NCBI GenBank assembly: GCA_020632495.1
Contig: JACKFL010000006.1
Location: 1-64,000 of the forward strand
From: Candidatus Omnitrophota bacterium
GTDB taxonomy: Bacteria > Omnitrophota > Gorgyraeia > Zapsychrales > Zapsychraceae
Direction of reading: 5' to 3'
Length of the DNA: 64,000 bases
The translations under genes and the position numbers were made by a program. Positions 17,630-25,357 of the stretch are shown in pieces. Each line of letters starts with the position of its first letter. Within the stretch, counting starts at the first letter, position 1. Below the pieces are notes generated by a model, which was not told the origin of the DNA, searched no databases, and was given only the letters and a program-made list of their open reading frames with translations.

Positions 17630-18177
17630 ACAAGCCGACGTACAGAATTCTTATTGTCGACGACGAAGAGCGATTGCTGCGGGTCCTGCGGCTGGGACTT
17701 AAGCGCCACGGGTTTGACATTCATACGGCCCAAAACGGTCAGGAAGCCTTACAGGAATTGTTGACCAGGGATTTCGATCTGATCCTGACCGATATCCGCA
17801 TGCCGGAGATGGGCGGCGATGAATTCGTGATCGAGTTGAACCGGCTGGATTACCGCATTCCCGTGGTGGTGATGACGGCTTATGCCGACGTTGACTCGGC
17901 GGTTAAGACACTTAAACACGGGGCCAGGGAGTATATCAAGAAGCCGTTCTCGGTGGACGAGCTCCTCGATGTCCTGATGCGTGTCCTCAAAGACGTTGAA
18001 CCCGCCGAAGGGCCGTCCGCGGCTACTCTGAAGGACGGCATGGAAGTGCATGAAAAGAGTCTTGTCGAAAAGGCATTGCTTAAAACCGGTAACAACAAGA
18101 GCAAGGCGGCCAGGTTACTTAACATATCCGAACGATCGCTGTTTTATAAGATCAAGAAGTATAATATCCCCGGCTGA
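17626..18177 (+). CDS. Response regulator with receiver and Fis-type HTH, no AAA+ domain
   Basis: The 183-aa regulator has a canonical receiver: acidic pair in ILIVDDEE, phospho-acceptor Asp in LILTDIRMPEMGG, Thr in MTAY and Lys in KKPF. A short linker leads to a C-terminal Fis-type helix-turn-helix (NNKSKAARLLNISERSLFYKIKKYNI). NtrC-family regulators carry an AAA+ sigma-54 domain between these parts, which is absent here. The layout therefore resembles the PrrA/RegA/ActR redox regulators, which act as dimers on sigma-70-type promoters. No sigma-54 promoter was seen nearby. It is the best candidate to bind the GCAA-N4-TTGC sites on both sides of its operon. Confidence 0.9.
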   Translation: MNKPTYRILIVDDEERLLRVLRLGLKRHGFDIHTAQNGQEALQELLTRDFDLILTDIRMPEMGGDEFVIELNRLDYRIPVVVMTAYADVDSAVKTLKHGAREYIKKPFSVDELLDVLMRVLKDVEPAEGPSAATLKDGMEVHEKSLVEKALLKTGNNKSKAARLLNISERSLFYKIKKYNIPG

Positions 18178-18238
18178 CTTTCCCGAACCGTTCGACATAT
18201 TAGTGAAACGGACATCGGCAATGCCTCGCGCAGGCAGT

Positions 18239-18250
18239 GCAATAAATTGC
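18239..18250. promoter_or_regulatory. Operator palindrome 3, GCAATAAATTGC
   Basis: The GCAA/TTGC half-sites match those upstream of the first kinase gene. Its centre, 18244.5, is 31 bp from the next site and 91.5 bp from the first base of the -10 box TATACT. Confidence 0.7.
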
Positions 18251-18269
18251 GCAGTATCCTACTCACCCT

Positions 18270-18281
18270 GCAAGGAATTGC
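18270..18281. promoter_or_regulatory. Operator palindrome 4, GCAAGGAATTGC
   Basis: The half-sites are GCAA and TTGC with an asymmetric centre. The centre, 18275.5, is 60.5 bp from the first base of the -10 box, the same distance as at the two promoters around 16.1-16.25 kb. Confidence 0.7.
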
Positions 18282-18335
18282 GGGGTTTTCCAGCTTGCCC
18301 GGCGGAAATACATAGTCCCTCCAGAGGTATCTTTC

Positions 18336-18341
18336 TATACT
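18336..18341 (+). promoter_or_regulatory. -10 box TATACT of the second two-component operon
   Basis: TATACT lies 55 bp before GTG 18396. The -35 position (TAGTCC at 18313-18318) is poor, which fits an activator-dependent promoter. Confidence 0.5.
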
Positions 18342-18395
18342 ATTACTAATTATATCCGTGCCGAATTCACGCCGGCGCGGCGTAACCCACTTAAT

Positions 18396-20264
18396 GTGAT
18401 CATTGAACCGGCTCTCGGGGAAACCGGAGGCCGCTTTTCGACATTGAGGCCAGGACCTGTGCAAAGGTATCTCGGGACAATTATCCTCATTATCGGCATC
18501 GGGATGGCGGTTTCCTTGGGAATATATTTCAAGTACCGCAACGACATCAGTACGGCCCGCGCGAACTACATTCAGGAAGAGCATTACCGCACCCAGCAGG
18601 TCGCGACGCGAATTGAGTACGTGTTCCGGACAATCTATGACGGCCTGCGCATCCTCACCCGGCTGCCCGGCGTGAAAAACATCGACCGCTATGCCAAAAA
18701 CTTCGACCTTAACGCCCGCCGGGCGGTCCACGAAATCTACAATAATATCGGCAATGAAGTCGCCCTTTCCGAGCTGTACATCCTGCCGCTTGAATTTCAA
18801 CCCGACCGTTTTGATCCGAATCTGGGCCGGCATGAGGAACCTATCGTGATTTTCGATGACCGTATCCGGGGTTCGAGCGTCCCGACGCTGACATCGGGCC
18901 TCGACAACGGTGCCCCGGTTCCGCGGGAGGACCGGGCCGCGGAGTACGGACTTATGGCGGACCAGCTGATGTGGTTGAAAAACAATGCTCCGCGCGAATC
19001 GCAGCCCATGGACATGGAAGTGCCTGCCGTCAGCGGTCCCCAGGTCGCTACATCGGACCGGACCGGACAGCCGGCGACGGGGACCGATACCGACGACCGG
19101 CTCGGAATTGTCTACTCGCTACCGCTTTACGGGTACGGCGGTGAACTTAAAGGGATGCTGTCGGGGGTTTTGCTCAGCCGCATTCTCGAAGGATATCTGG
19201 GCGCCGCCGATTACGTCCTGGTGAATGAACGCTATGCCGGGCGGATCCCCCACGCCTCCGGGGGGATACCGCACGTCACGCACTCCATTCCATGGATCGA
19301 GCGTTTCGCGCCCAATCCCGATCTCGTGTATTCCGAGGTCATCGGTCTCGACATCAATGATGCCGATAACAATTGGTATCTGTGGGCGGGGCGGGCCAAC
19401 GAGGTGTTTTGGTTGCGGCAGGATGTGCACATCGCCCGGCAGTTTGCCATGCTGGGTTTCGCCGGTGTTTTTGTGCTGACGGCGTCCTCGATCCTGGGGG
19501 TGTTTCTGCTGTCCCGGCACCGGGACCGGCTCGAGGCGATCAATCAAAAGCTGATCCGGAACCAGGCGATGCTGAAAGAATCGCAGAACCGTTTGAAGAA
19601 GTTTTCCGGGACACTGCTGTCCGTCCGGGAGGAAGAGAAGAAACGGCTGTCCCGTGATCTGCATGATACTGTCGGCAGCATGGCGATCGGATTGAACGCC
19701 AAGCTCAAGATCCTTGAGGACAGTATCCACGGCAAGGATGAGTCATCCGCTTTGGACAGTACCGGCTTGATCCGCGAATCCATCCGGGACTTTGTCCGCA
19801 GTTTTAAACATATCGCCCTCAGTTTGCGGCCACCGCAGCTGGAAGAAGTAGGGTTCGCCGGCGCATTGGAAGAGTACTGCGAGGAAATCGGCAAGGTCCA
19901 CAAGGATCTCGCCCTTCATTTGGACATTGAGATTGACGAAGACCCGCTGTCGGATGAGCTGTCTATCGCCCTGTACCGCGTCGCGCAGGAGGCGCTTACC
20001 AACATTATCAAGCATGCCCGGGCCACGACGGTGCGCATCTTGCTGACGCAAAAAAGCGGTGAGGTCCTGCTCGATGTTGTCGATGACGGGGTCGGTTTTG
20101 ATGTCCAGCAATGGACCGATAATCCCGGCGCCGCCGGCATCGGTATTATCGGCATCCGGGAGCGGATCGAATCATTCGGCGGCGAAGTTATTCTGGATTC
20201 CAGCGTGGGAGACGGAACACGTTTATATATCAAGGTCCCGTTGACGGCAACCAAACCGGCCTAG
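18396..20264 (+). CDS. NarX/DesK-type sensor histidine kinase (second two-component system)
   Basis: The 622-aa kinase has a membrane helix near residues 27-46, a large periplasmic sensor region of about 300 residues and a second helix near 350-372. A HisKA_3 dimerisation domain follows with KKRLSRDLHDTVGSM (the phospho-acceptor His is in the LHDTVG box), then an ATPase domain with RVAQEALTNIIKHA and VVDDGVGF and GIIGIRERIE. The GTG at 18396 gives the full frame, but GTG 18459 has a better ribosome site (GAGG) and would start just before the first helix. The NarL-type regulator gene follows after 8 bp. Confidence 0.88.
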   Translation: MIIEPALGETGGRFSTLRPGPVQRYLGTIILIIGIGMAVSLGIYFKYRNDISTARANYIQEEHYRTQQVATRIEYVFRTIYDGLRILTRLPGVKNIDRYAKNFDLNARRAVHEIYNNIGNEVALSELYILPLEFQPDRFDPNLGRHEEPIVIFDDRIRGSSVPTLTSGLDNGAPVPREDRAAEYGLMADQLMWLKNNAPRESQPMDMEVPAVSGPQVATSDRTGQPATGTDTDDRLGIVYSLPLYGYGGELKGMLSGVLLSRILEGYLGAADYVLVNERYAGRIPHASGGIPHVTHSIPWIERFAPNPDLVYSEVIGLDINDADNNWYLWAGRANEVFWLRQDVHIARQFAMLGFAGVFVLTASSILGVFLLSRHRDRLEAINQKLIRNQAMLKESQNRLKKFSGTLLSVREEEKKRLSRDLHDTVGSMAIGLNAKLKILEDSIHGKDESSALDSTGLIRESIRDFVRSFKHIALSLRPPQLEEVGFAGALEEYCEEIGKVHKDLALHLDIEIDEDPLSDELSIALYRVAQEALTNIIKHARATTVRILLTQKSGEVLLDVVDDGVGFDVQQWTDNPGAAGIGIIGIRERIESFGGEVILDSSVGDGTRLYIKVPLTATKPA

Positions 20265-20272
20265 GAGCGAAG

Positions 20273-20926
20273 ATGAGTATACGTATATTGATTGCGGACG
20301 ACCACGTGGTGGTGCGGCAGGGCATCAAGACAATTCTCAAAAGCCTCGGGGAGCAGCATCATGTAGTGGCGGAGGCGGAGGATGGGCGCGAGGTCCTGCA
20401 GCTGATTGAGACTCATGACGTGGACGTCACTATTCTGGATATCTCGATGCCCAAACTGAACGGGCTGGAGACCACGCGCCGGCTTTTAAAACAACGGCCG
20501 CAGGTCAAGGTCGTTATCCTGAGCATGTTCGATGACCGGATCACCGTGGAAAAGGCCTTGGCCTACGGGGCCAGCGGGTATCTGGTGAAAGACAGTGCCA
20601 TTGAAGAGGTCGGCCAGGCGATCGATGCCGTGTACCGTGGAGAAACGTACCTGAGCCCGTCGGTTGCGAAGTACCGGCAAACACTCTATCACGGGATGAA
20701 AAATAATTACGGCCGGACGGAAACCGTCATCAATCTCACCGATAAGGAGCGCGAGGTCCTGCAGTTGCTGGCCGAAGGCTTTACCAGCAAGGAGATCGCC
20801 GTTGAACTCAACATCACCTTCAATACGGTTAACGTACATCGCAAGCACATCATGAAGAAACTCAATATCCATAAATCGGCCGACCTCGTCCGGTATGCCA
20901 TCAAAGAGGGCATCATCCGGAGTTGA
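20273..20926 (+). CDS. NarL/LuxR-family response regulator
   Basis: The 217-aa protein has a receiver (ILIADDH, Asp in TILDISMPKLNG, Ser in ILSMFD, Lys in LVKDS). A C-terminal GerE/LuxR helix-turn-helix follows (LTDKEREVLQLLAEGFTSKEIA, NTVNVHRKHIMKKLNI). It is translated 8 bp after the kinase gene, with AGGAGCGAAG before the ATG. It is the cognate partner of the upstream HisKA_3 kinase. The oxidoreductase and cytochrome genes directly downstream suggest that it responds to an electron acceptor or donor, as NarL does for nitrate, but the signal is unknown. Confidence 0.92.
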   Translation: MSIRILIADDHVVVRQGIKTILKSLGEQHHVVAEAEDGREVLQLIETHDVDVTILDISMPKLNGLETTRRLLKQRPQVKVVILSMFDDRITVEKALAYGASGYLVKDSAIEEVGQAIDAVYRGETYLSPSVAKYRQTLYHGMKNNYGRTETVINLTDKEREVLQLLAEGFTSKEIAVELNITFNTVNVHRKHIMKKLNIHKSADLVRYAIKEGIIRS

Positions 20927-20970
20927 AGACGTAACCATTTTTGGGTATTGATAGCCCGCCGGGACCGTGT

Positions 20971-20999
20971 TTCACTTGTATACAGAATATGAATACTAT
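20971..20999 (+). promoter_or_regulatory. Promoter candidate TTCACT-N17-TACTAT before the Fe-S flavoprotein
   Basis: The two hexamers are 17 bp apart, and the -10 box ends 11 bp before ATG 21011. No GCAA-N4-TTGC site is present upstream, so this unit may not be under the same operator. Confidence 0.4.
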
Positions 21000-21010
21000 G
21001 ATTATTAGTT

Positions 21011-22324
21011 ATGAACCTCGTTGAGTCCCCATATCTCTTCTACGGCCTGATCATCGGCGCTATCTTTCTTGTCTACATCTTTTCCGGCCGGCGCAAAGAA
21101 GCCGTCAACCGCGCGATCAAAATGGAACAGATTGATGCCGGTTTAACGGAGCCGGCGTCACTCCATCCCGCAATCGATCCCGGCCTGTGCATGGGATGCG
21201 CCGCCTGCGTTCCCGCCTGCCCGGAGAAGAATGTCATCGGCATTATCGACAAAAAAGCGGAACTGATTACGCCGGCCAATTGCATCGGGCACGGGGCCTG
21301 CGCGGCAGCCTGTCCGGTCGAGGCCATAACGCTGGTCTTCGGCACGGAGAAACGGGGCGTGGATATTCCGCACGTTACCCCCAATTTTGAAACCAATATT
21401 ACCGGGGTCTACATCGCCGGCGAGTTGGGAGGAATGGGCCTGATCCGCAACGCGATTGAGCAGGGCCGGCAGGCGATGGATGCGATTGCCGACCGGCTCG
21501 GTGAACTCCCGGCGGTTGATGATGTGCTCGATGTGGTGATCATCGGAGCCGGTCCCGCCGGATTCTCGGCATCGCTGGGGGCATTGGAAAAGGGTTTGAA
21601 GTATGCGACCCTCGAGCAGGATTCCCTGGGCGGGACGGTATCGCACTATCCGCGCGGCAAGATCGTCATGACGCAGCCGGCGATGTTGCCGATCATCGGC
21701 AAAACTCAATTTCGTGAGACGACGAAAGAAAAACTGATGGAATTCTGGACCGATACCGCCGCCACAACCGGGGTCCGGATCAATACCCATGAACGCGTCA
21801 GCCAGGTCGAAGCCGGAGACAAGTTTATCGAAACCGTGAGCGACAAGGGGCGTTACCGTTCGCGCACGGTACTGTTGGCCATCGGCCGACGCGGGACTCC
21901 GCGTAAATTGGACGTTCCCGGGGAAGATCAACCCAAGGTGGTCTACAAACTCGTGGACCCCGCCCAGTACGCCGGGCAGCACGTGTTGGTGGTGGGCGGC
22001 GGTGACAGCGCTCTGGAAGCGGCGCTGGCGCTGGCGGACACTCCCCGGACAACCGTCACGTTGTCCTACCGTAGTGAGGCGTTTTCCCGGGCCAAAAAAA
22101 AGAACCGCGACCGGATTGACGAGTACGCGGCGGCCAAACGGATGCGGGTCCTGATGAAATCCGATGTCCGCGAAATCGGTACTGATCACGTGATCATCGT
22201 ACGTGAAGGCGAGGATTTAAAAATAAGCAACAATGCGGTGATCGTCTGCGCGGGAGGCATCCTGCCGACCGGATTTCTCAAGGAAATCGGTATCGAAGTG
22301 CACACCAAGTACGGGACCGCCTGA
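21011..22324 (+). CDS. Membrane-anchored Fe-S / FAD-NAD(P) oxidoreductase
   Basis: The 437-aa protein begins with one membrane helix (residues 7-24). Two 4Fe-4S motifs follow (CMGCAACVPACP and CIGHGACAAACP, about residues 60-105). A thioredoxin-reductase-like fold comes next, with an FAD loop VIIGAGPAGFSAS and a second dinucleotide loop VLVVGGGDSALEAA. The redox CxxC of thioredoxin reductases is missing, so electrons probably pass between NAD(P)H, FAD and the clusters rather than to a disulfide. The soluble part is expected in the cytoplasm. It heads a three-gene run with 3-bp and 22-bp gaps and could link NAD(P) to the membrane cytochrome at 24324. Confidence 0.85.
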   Translation: MNLVESPYLFYGLIIGAIFLVYIFSGRRKEAVNRAIKMEQIDAGLTEPASLHPAIDPGLCMGCAACVPACPEKNVIGIIDKKAELITPANCIGHGACAAACPVEAITLVFGTEKRGVDIPHVTPNFETNITGVYIAGELGGMGLIRNAIEQGRQAMDAIADRLGELPAVDDVLDVVIIGAGPAGFSASLGALEKGLKYATLEQDSLGGTVSHYPRGKIVMTQPAMLPIIGKTQFRETTKEKLMEFWTDTAATTGVRINTHERVSQVEAGDKFIETVSDKGRYRSRTVLLAIGRRGTPRKLDVPGEDQPKVVYKLVDPAQYAGQHVLVVGGGDSALEAALALADTPRTTVTLSYRSEAFSRAKKKNRDRIDEYAAAKRMRVLMKSDVREIGTDHVIIVREGEDLKISNNAVIVCAGGILPTGFLKEIGIEVHTKYGTA

Positions 22325-22327
22325 TAA

Positions 22328-24301
22328 ATGTTCAGAGGAATCTTACTCATTATGCTCATCGTCACCCCGGCCTATGCACAGAACGGCAGGACCGCCGAGG
22401 ACGCCAAACGGGCAATCCGTATGCGCGACTATGCCACTGCGCGTGCCATCTATGAAGAACTGGCCGAGACGGGCGACGCGGAGGCTTGGTATCAGCTCGG
22501 TGTCCTTTACCAAACGGGAACGGGCGTTGAAAAAGACCATGTGGCGTCGTTGCGCTACTTTGAAAAGGCCGCCGCGGGCGGGCATGTTCGCGCCCGCTAC
22601 AACCTCGGCGTGATGTATGAAAAAGGGTGGGGAACCCGGCGTGACGTCGACCAGGCCCTGCAGTGGTATCGCGCTGCGGCCGCGGACGGTTACACAGCCG
22701 CCGAGCGTAAGGTCGGCCAATTGGAAAATCCGGGGGCCTTGCCGGAGGGGAATCCGGAACTGGACGTCAATGAACGATTCCTGGCGGCCGCGGAAAAAGG
22801 ATCCCTGGCGGATGTCAACGCCCTGCTGAAGGCCGGCGCGCAACCCGCGGCCCGTGATCGCGACGGACGCTCCGCCCTGATGCTGGCCGTACTCAACGGC
22901 CGGGATGTGGTGGCCCAGCAATTGATTCAGCTGGATGTGCCGCTGAACATATCCGACAGCTTCCAAGACACTGCCTTGTTGATCGCCGTGGAGAAGCACA
23001 AGACGGCTTTGGTAGACCGGCTGTTAGCGGCCGGGGCCGATCCGGATGCGCGGAACCGCCACGGGCAATCCCCGTTGATGCGGGCTGTCCGCCTGAACGA
23101 TCCCGACATCGCCCGCCGATTGATTCAGGGAGGGGCCGATGTCGCGCTGCGGGATGAAACAGGAGAGGACGCCTTGGCGATTGCGGTGGCCAAGGACCAT
23201 CAGGTCTTTATCGATATGATCATGGCGACGGGACGGGTGATACAGGCGGAATCGCAAAAGGATCCCGCTGTTGCCCGCGCGACCTTGGATAAATTACGCG
23301 GACTGTCCGCCGCCGACGGGAGCGCGAACTGGCCGGCGTTGTCTCTGGCCGCTTGGCGCGGCGAAACCGATCTGGTCCGGGTTCTCCTGGAGGACGGTAC
23401 CGATGTCAATCGGTTGGACTCCGACGGCTACTCCGCGTTGAGTCGTGCCGCGGTTAAGGGTTACATTCCGATAGTCGATTTGTTGTTGGGGGCGGGAGCC
23501 GATCCGAATCTCGGGGGCGACCGGACCACCTGTCCCCTGGTGGCCGCGTCGGCCAACGGGTCCGCCGGATCGGTGCGCCGGCTGCTGGATCATTATGCCG
23601 GTAATTATCCGGGATCGGATATTCTCGACGCCGCGTTGAATGCGGCCGTGGACAGCAACCATGGTGATGTGTTGGAGTTGCTGCTGGCGACCGGCGCCGT
23701 CCAGGATTTGGGACGAGAACGGGCTGTGTCCCTTATGCATTCGGCGGCCCTGCACGGTTATTTCGATCTGTTGCGGGTCCTGGCGGACGGCGGTGCCGAC
23801 GTGAACTCGGTGAATGATAAAGGGCAGACCGCCTTGATGCTGGCGGCCGAACGCGGAGACAGCCGGATGGCGGGTTTCCTGCTGGACCGCGGCGCCCGGG
23901 TGGATGTCCGCGACCGGTTGGGATACACGGCACTGGCACTGGCGGTGAAAGAGGGCCGCGCGCAGATCGTCCGGGATTTGCTTGCCGCGGGTGCCGATAC
24001 GCAATTAGGCGCTAAAGATCACATCGATCCGTTGATGCTGGCCGCCGGGCGCGGCGAGACCGAAATCGTGGACACGCTGTTGCAAAACGGCGCGAGGGTG
24101 GACACGCGGACCGCGAAGGATAACCGGACCGCGCTTTCCTTTGCGGTACGCAACGGACATCTGGACGCCGCGCGCAGGCTGCTGGAACACGGCGCCAGTC
24201 CGTACCTGTCCGCCCGGGACATGGAGAATGCCACCCGGCCGATGAAAAAGCTGTTGCAGGAATTCAAAAGCACCCGCCGCTGGATCAAATCCTTCTGGTG
24301 A
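22328..24301 (+). CDS. Exported Sel1-repeat / ankyrin-repeat protein
   Basis: The 657-aa product has a signal peptide (ILLIMLIVTPAYAQ). Two or three Sel1-type repeats follow (about residues 35-135, AWYQLGVLYQTGTGVEKD and ARYNLGVMYEKGWGTRRD). About fourteen ankyrin repeats then run to residue 640, many with the G-x-T/S-ALxxA and LLxxGA consensus. Both repeat types bind other proteins. As it lies between two electron-transfer genes, I infer a periplasmic scaffold that organises cytochromes or the porin. The start is 3 bp after the previous stop, so it is co-translated with the flavoprotein. Confidence 0.85.
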   Translation: MFRGILLIMLIVTPAYAQNGRTAEDAKRAIRMRDYATARAIYEELAETGDAEAWYQLGVLYQTGTGVEKDHVASLRYFEKAAAGGHVRARYNLGVMYEKGWGTRRDVDQALQWYRAAAADGYTAAERKVGQLENPGALPEGNPELDVNERFLAAAEKGSLADVNALLKAGAQPAARDRDGRSALMLAVLNGRDVVAQQLIQLDVPLNISDSFQDTALLIAVEKHKTALVDRLLAAGADPDARNRHGQSPLMRAVRLNDPDIARRLIQGGADVALRDETGEDALAIAVAKDHQVFIDMIMATGRVIQAESQKDPAVARATLDKLRGLSAADGSANWPALSLAAWRGETDLVRVLLEDGTDVNRLDSDGYSALSRAAVKGYIPIVDLLLGAGADPNLGGDRTTCPLVAASANGSAGSVRRLLDHYAGNYPGSDILDAALNAAVDSNHGDVLELLLATGAVQDLGRERAVSLMHSAALHGYFDLLRVLADGGADVNSVNDKGQTALMLAAERGDSRMAGFLLDRGARVDVRDRLGYTALALAVKEGRAQIVRDLLAAGADTQLGAKDHIDPLMLAAGRGETEIVDTLLQNGARVDTRTAKDNRTALSFAVRNGHLDAARRLLEHGASPYLSARDMENATRPMKKLLQEFKSTRRWIKSFW

Positions 24302-24323
24302 TATCCACGGGGAAGAGGAGCGT

Positions 24324-25181
24324 ATGATAAAAATCCAGGAACGTGTCCGCAAAGGGTCGTCGACGGGTTTTGCCATACTGACCGTCCTCATCATCGCGGT
24401 AGGTTGGCGGTTGCGCGGTTATCAACTGATAACCGCCGAACGCGGTGTGGGCTATGCCTGCGGGATCATCGGATTTGTGCTGATGAGTATCCTGCTGCTG
24501 TATCCGCTGCGCAAACGGGTCCGCGCTCTGGAAGTAATCGGCGGCGTGAAGGCCTGGTTCCGCATCCATATGCTGCTGGGGGTTATCGGACCGGTTTTTA
24601 TCCTGTACCACTGTAATTTTCAATTGGGATCGTTCAACAGCAATGTGGCCCTGTTCAGTATGGTGATCGTCTCGGTCAGCGGAATTTTCGGACGCTTCTT
24701 TTATGCCCGCATTCATCACGGCCTCTACGGTCAGAGGGCCACTCTAGTTGATTTGCGCCGTCAGCTGGAGGAACAAAAAGAAGAACTGTCACCGCAACTG
24801 GATTTGGTTCCGGGTCTGCGTGAAAAATTGTTTGCCTACTCCGACCGCGTCATCGATCCGCCCAAAACCCTGGGGGAGAGTATCCGCAGGCGCGCACTGA
24901 CCGATTGGCAGGTGCTTCGTATGAAATGGACGGCGAGCCGCCTCGCGCAGCGAAGTCTGGCGGAAAGTTCGGCGAAGCATCACTGGAGTGACAAGCGCCT
25001 GCGTCAGATGAACCGGCAGATGCGCCGCAAATCCGATCAGCTCATCCGGCAGACACGCAAAGTCGCTGAATTCGGATTTTATGAGCGGCTTTTTGTCTTG
25101 TGGCACATTTTTCACATACCGCTGGTTTACATGTTGTTCATCGCGGCGGTGATTCATATTGTCGCCGTTCATTTGTACTAG
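24324..25181 (+). CDS. b-type-cytochrome-like inner-membrane protein
   Basis: The 285-aa protein has four N-terminal membrane helices (about residues 15-130), a charged coiled-coil segment (about 135-245) and a last helix at the C-terminus. His residues lie at helix positions suited to haem b: RIHMLLGV, LYHCNF, RIHHGLYG, LWHIFHIPL and VIHIVAVH. This suggests a quinol- or haem-linked electron carrier related to the cytochrome b561/ferric-reductase type. It could connect the quinone pool or flavoprotein to periplasmic cytochromes. AAGAGGAG precedes the ATG, and the cytochrome genes follow after a 176-bp regulatory gap. Confidence 0.7.
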   Translation: MIKIQERVRKGSSTGFAILTVLIIAVGWRLRGYQLITAERGVGYACGIIGFVLMSILLLYPLRKRVRALEVIGGVKAWFRIHMLLGVIGPVFILYHCNFQLGSFNSNVALFSMVIVSVSGIFGRFFYARIHHGLYGQRATLVDLRRQLEEQKEELSPQLDLVPGLREKLFAYSDRVIDPPKTLGESIRRRALTDWQVLRMKWTASRLAQRSLAESSAKHHWSDKRLRQMNRQMRRKSDQLIRQTRKVAEFGFYERLFVLWHIFHIPLVYMLFIAAVIHIVAVHLY

Positions 25182-25271
25182 GGCACAAAAATGCAGGCCC
25201 AAAACGAGTTAGGAAAACGGTGCCGGCCGGACGGGACACAAGCCGGAAGCTATTTCATAAATTTATATACT

Positions 25272-25283
25272 GCAAATATTTGC
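25272..25283. promoter_or_regulatory. Operator-like palindrome GCAAATATTTGC upstream of the cytochrome operon
   Basis: This is a perfect 12-bp dyad with the same GCAA/TTGC half-sites as the four sites at 16.1 and 18.2 kb. It lies in the 176-bp gap before the 23-haem cytochrome gene. No second full site is found 31 bp away. A TAAAAT (25325-25330) lies 47.5 bp from its centre, so the geometry differs from the paired sites. Confidence 0.55.
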
Positions 25284-25357
25284 GGTAACCCATTTTGGTT
25301 ATTTAAACGCCGGCATTCTCTTTTTAAAATGATTCCGCCACACCGGAAAATCCGTCG

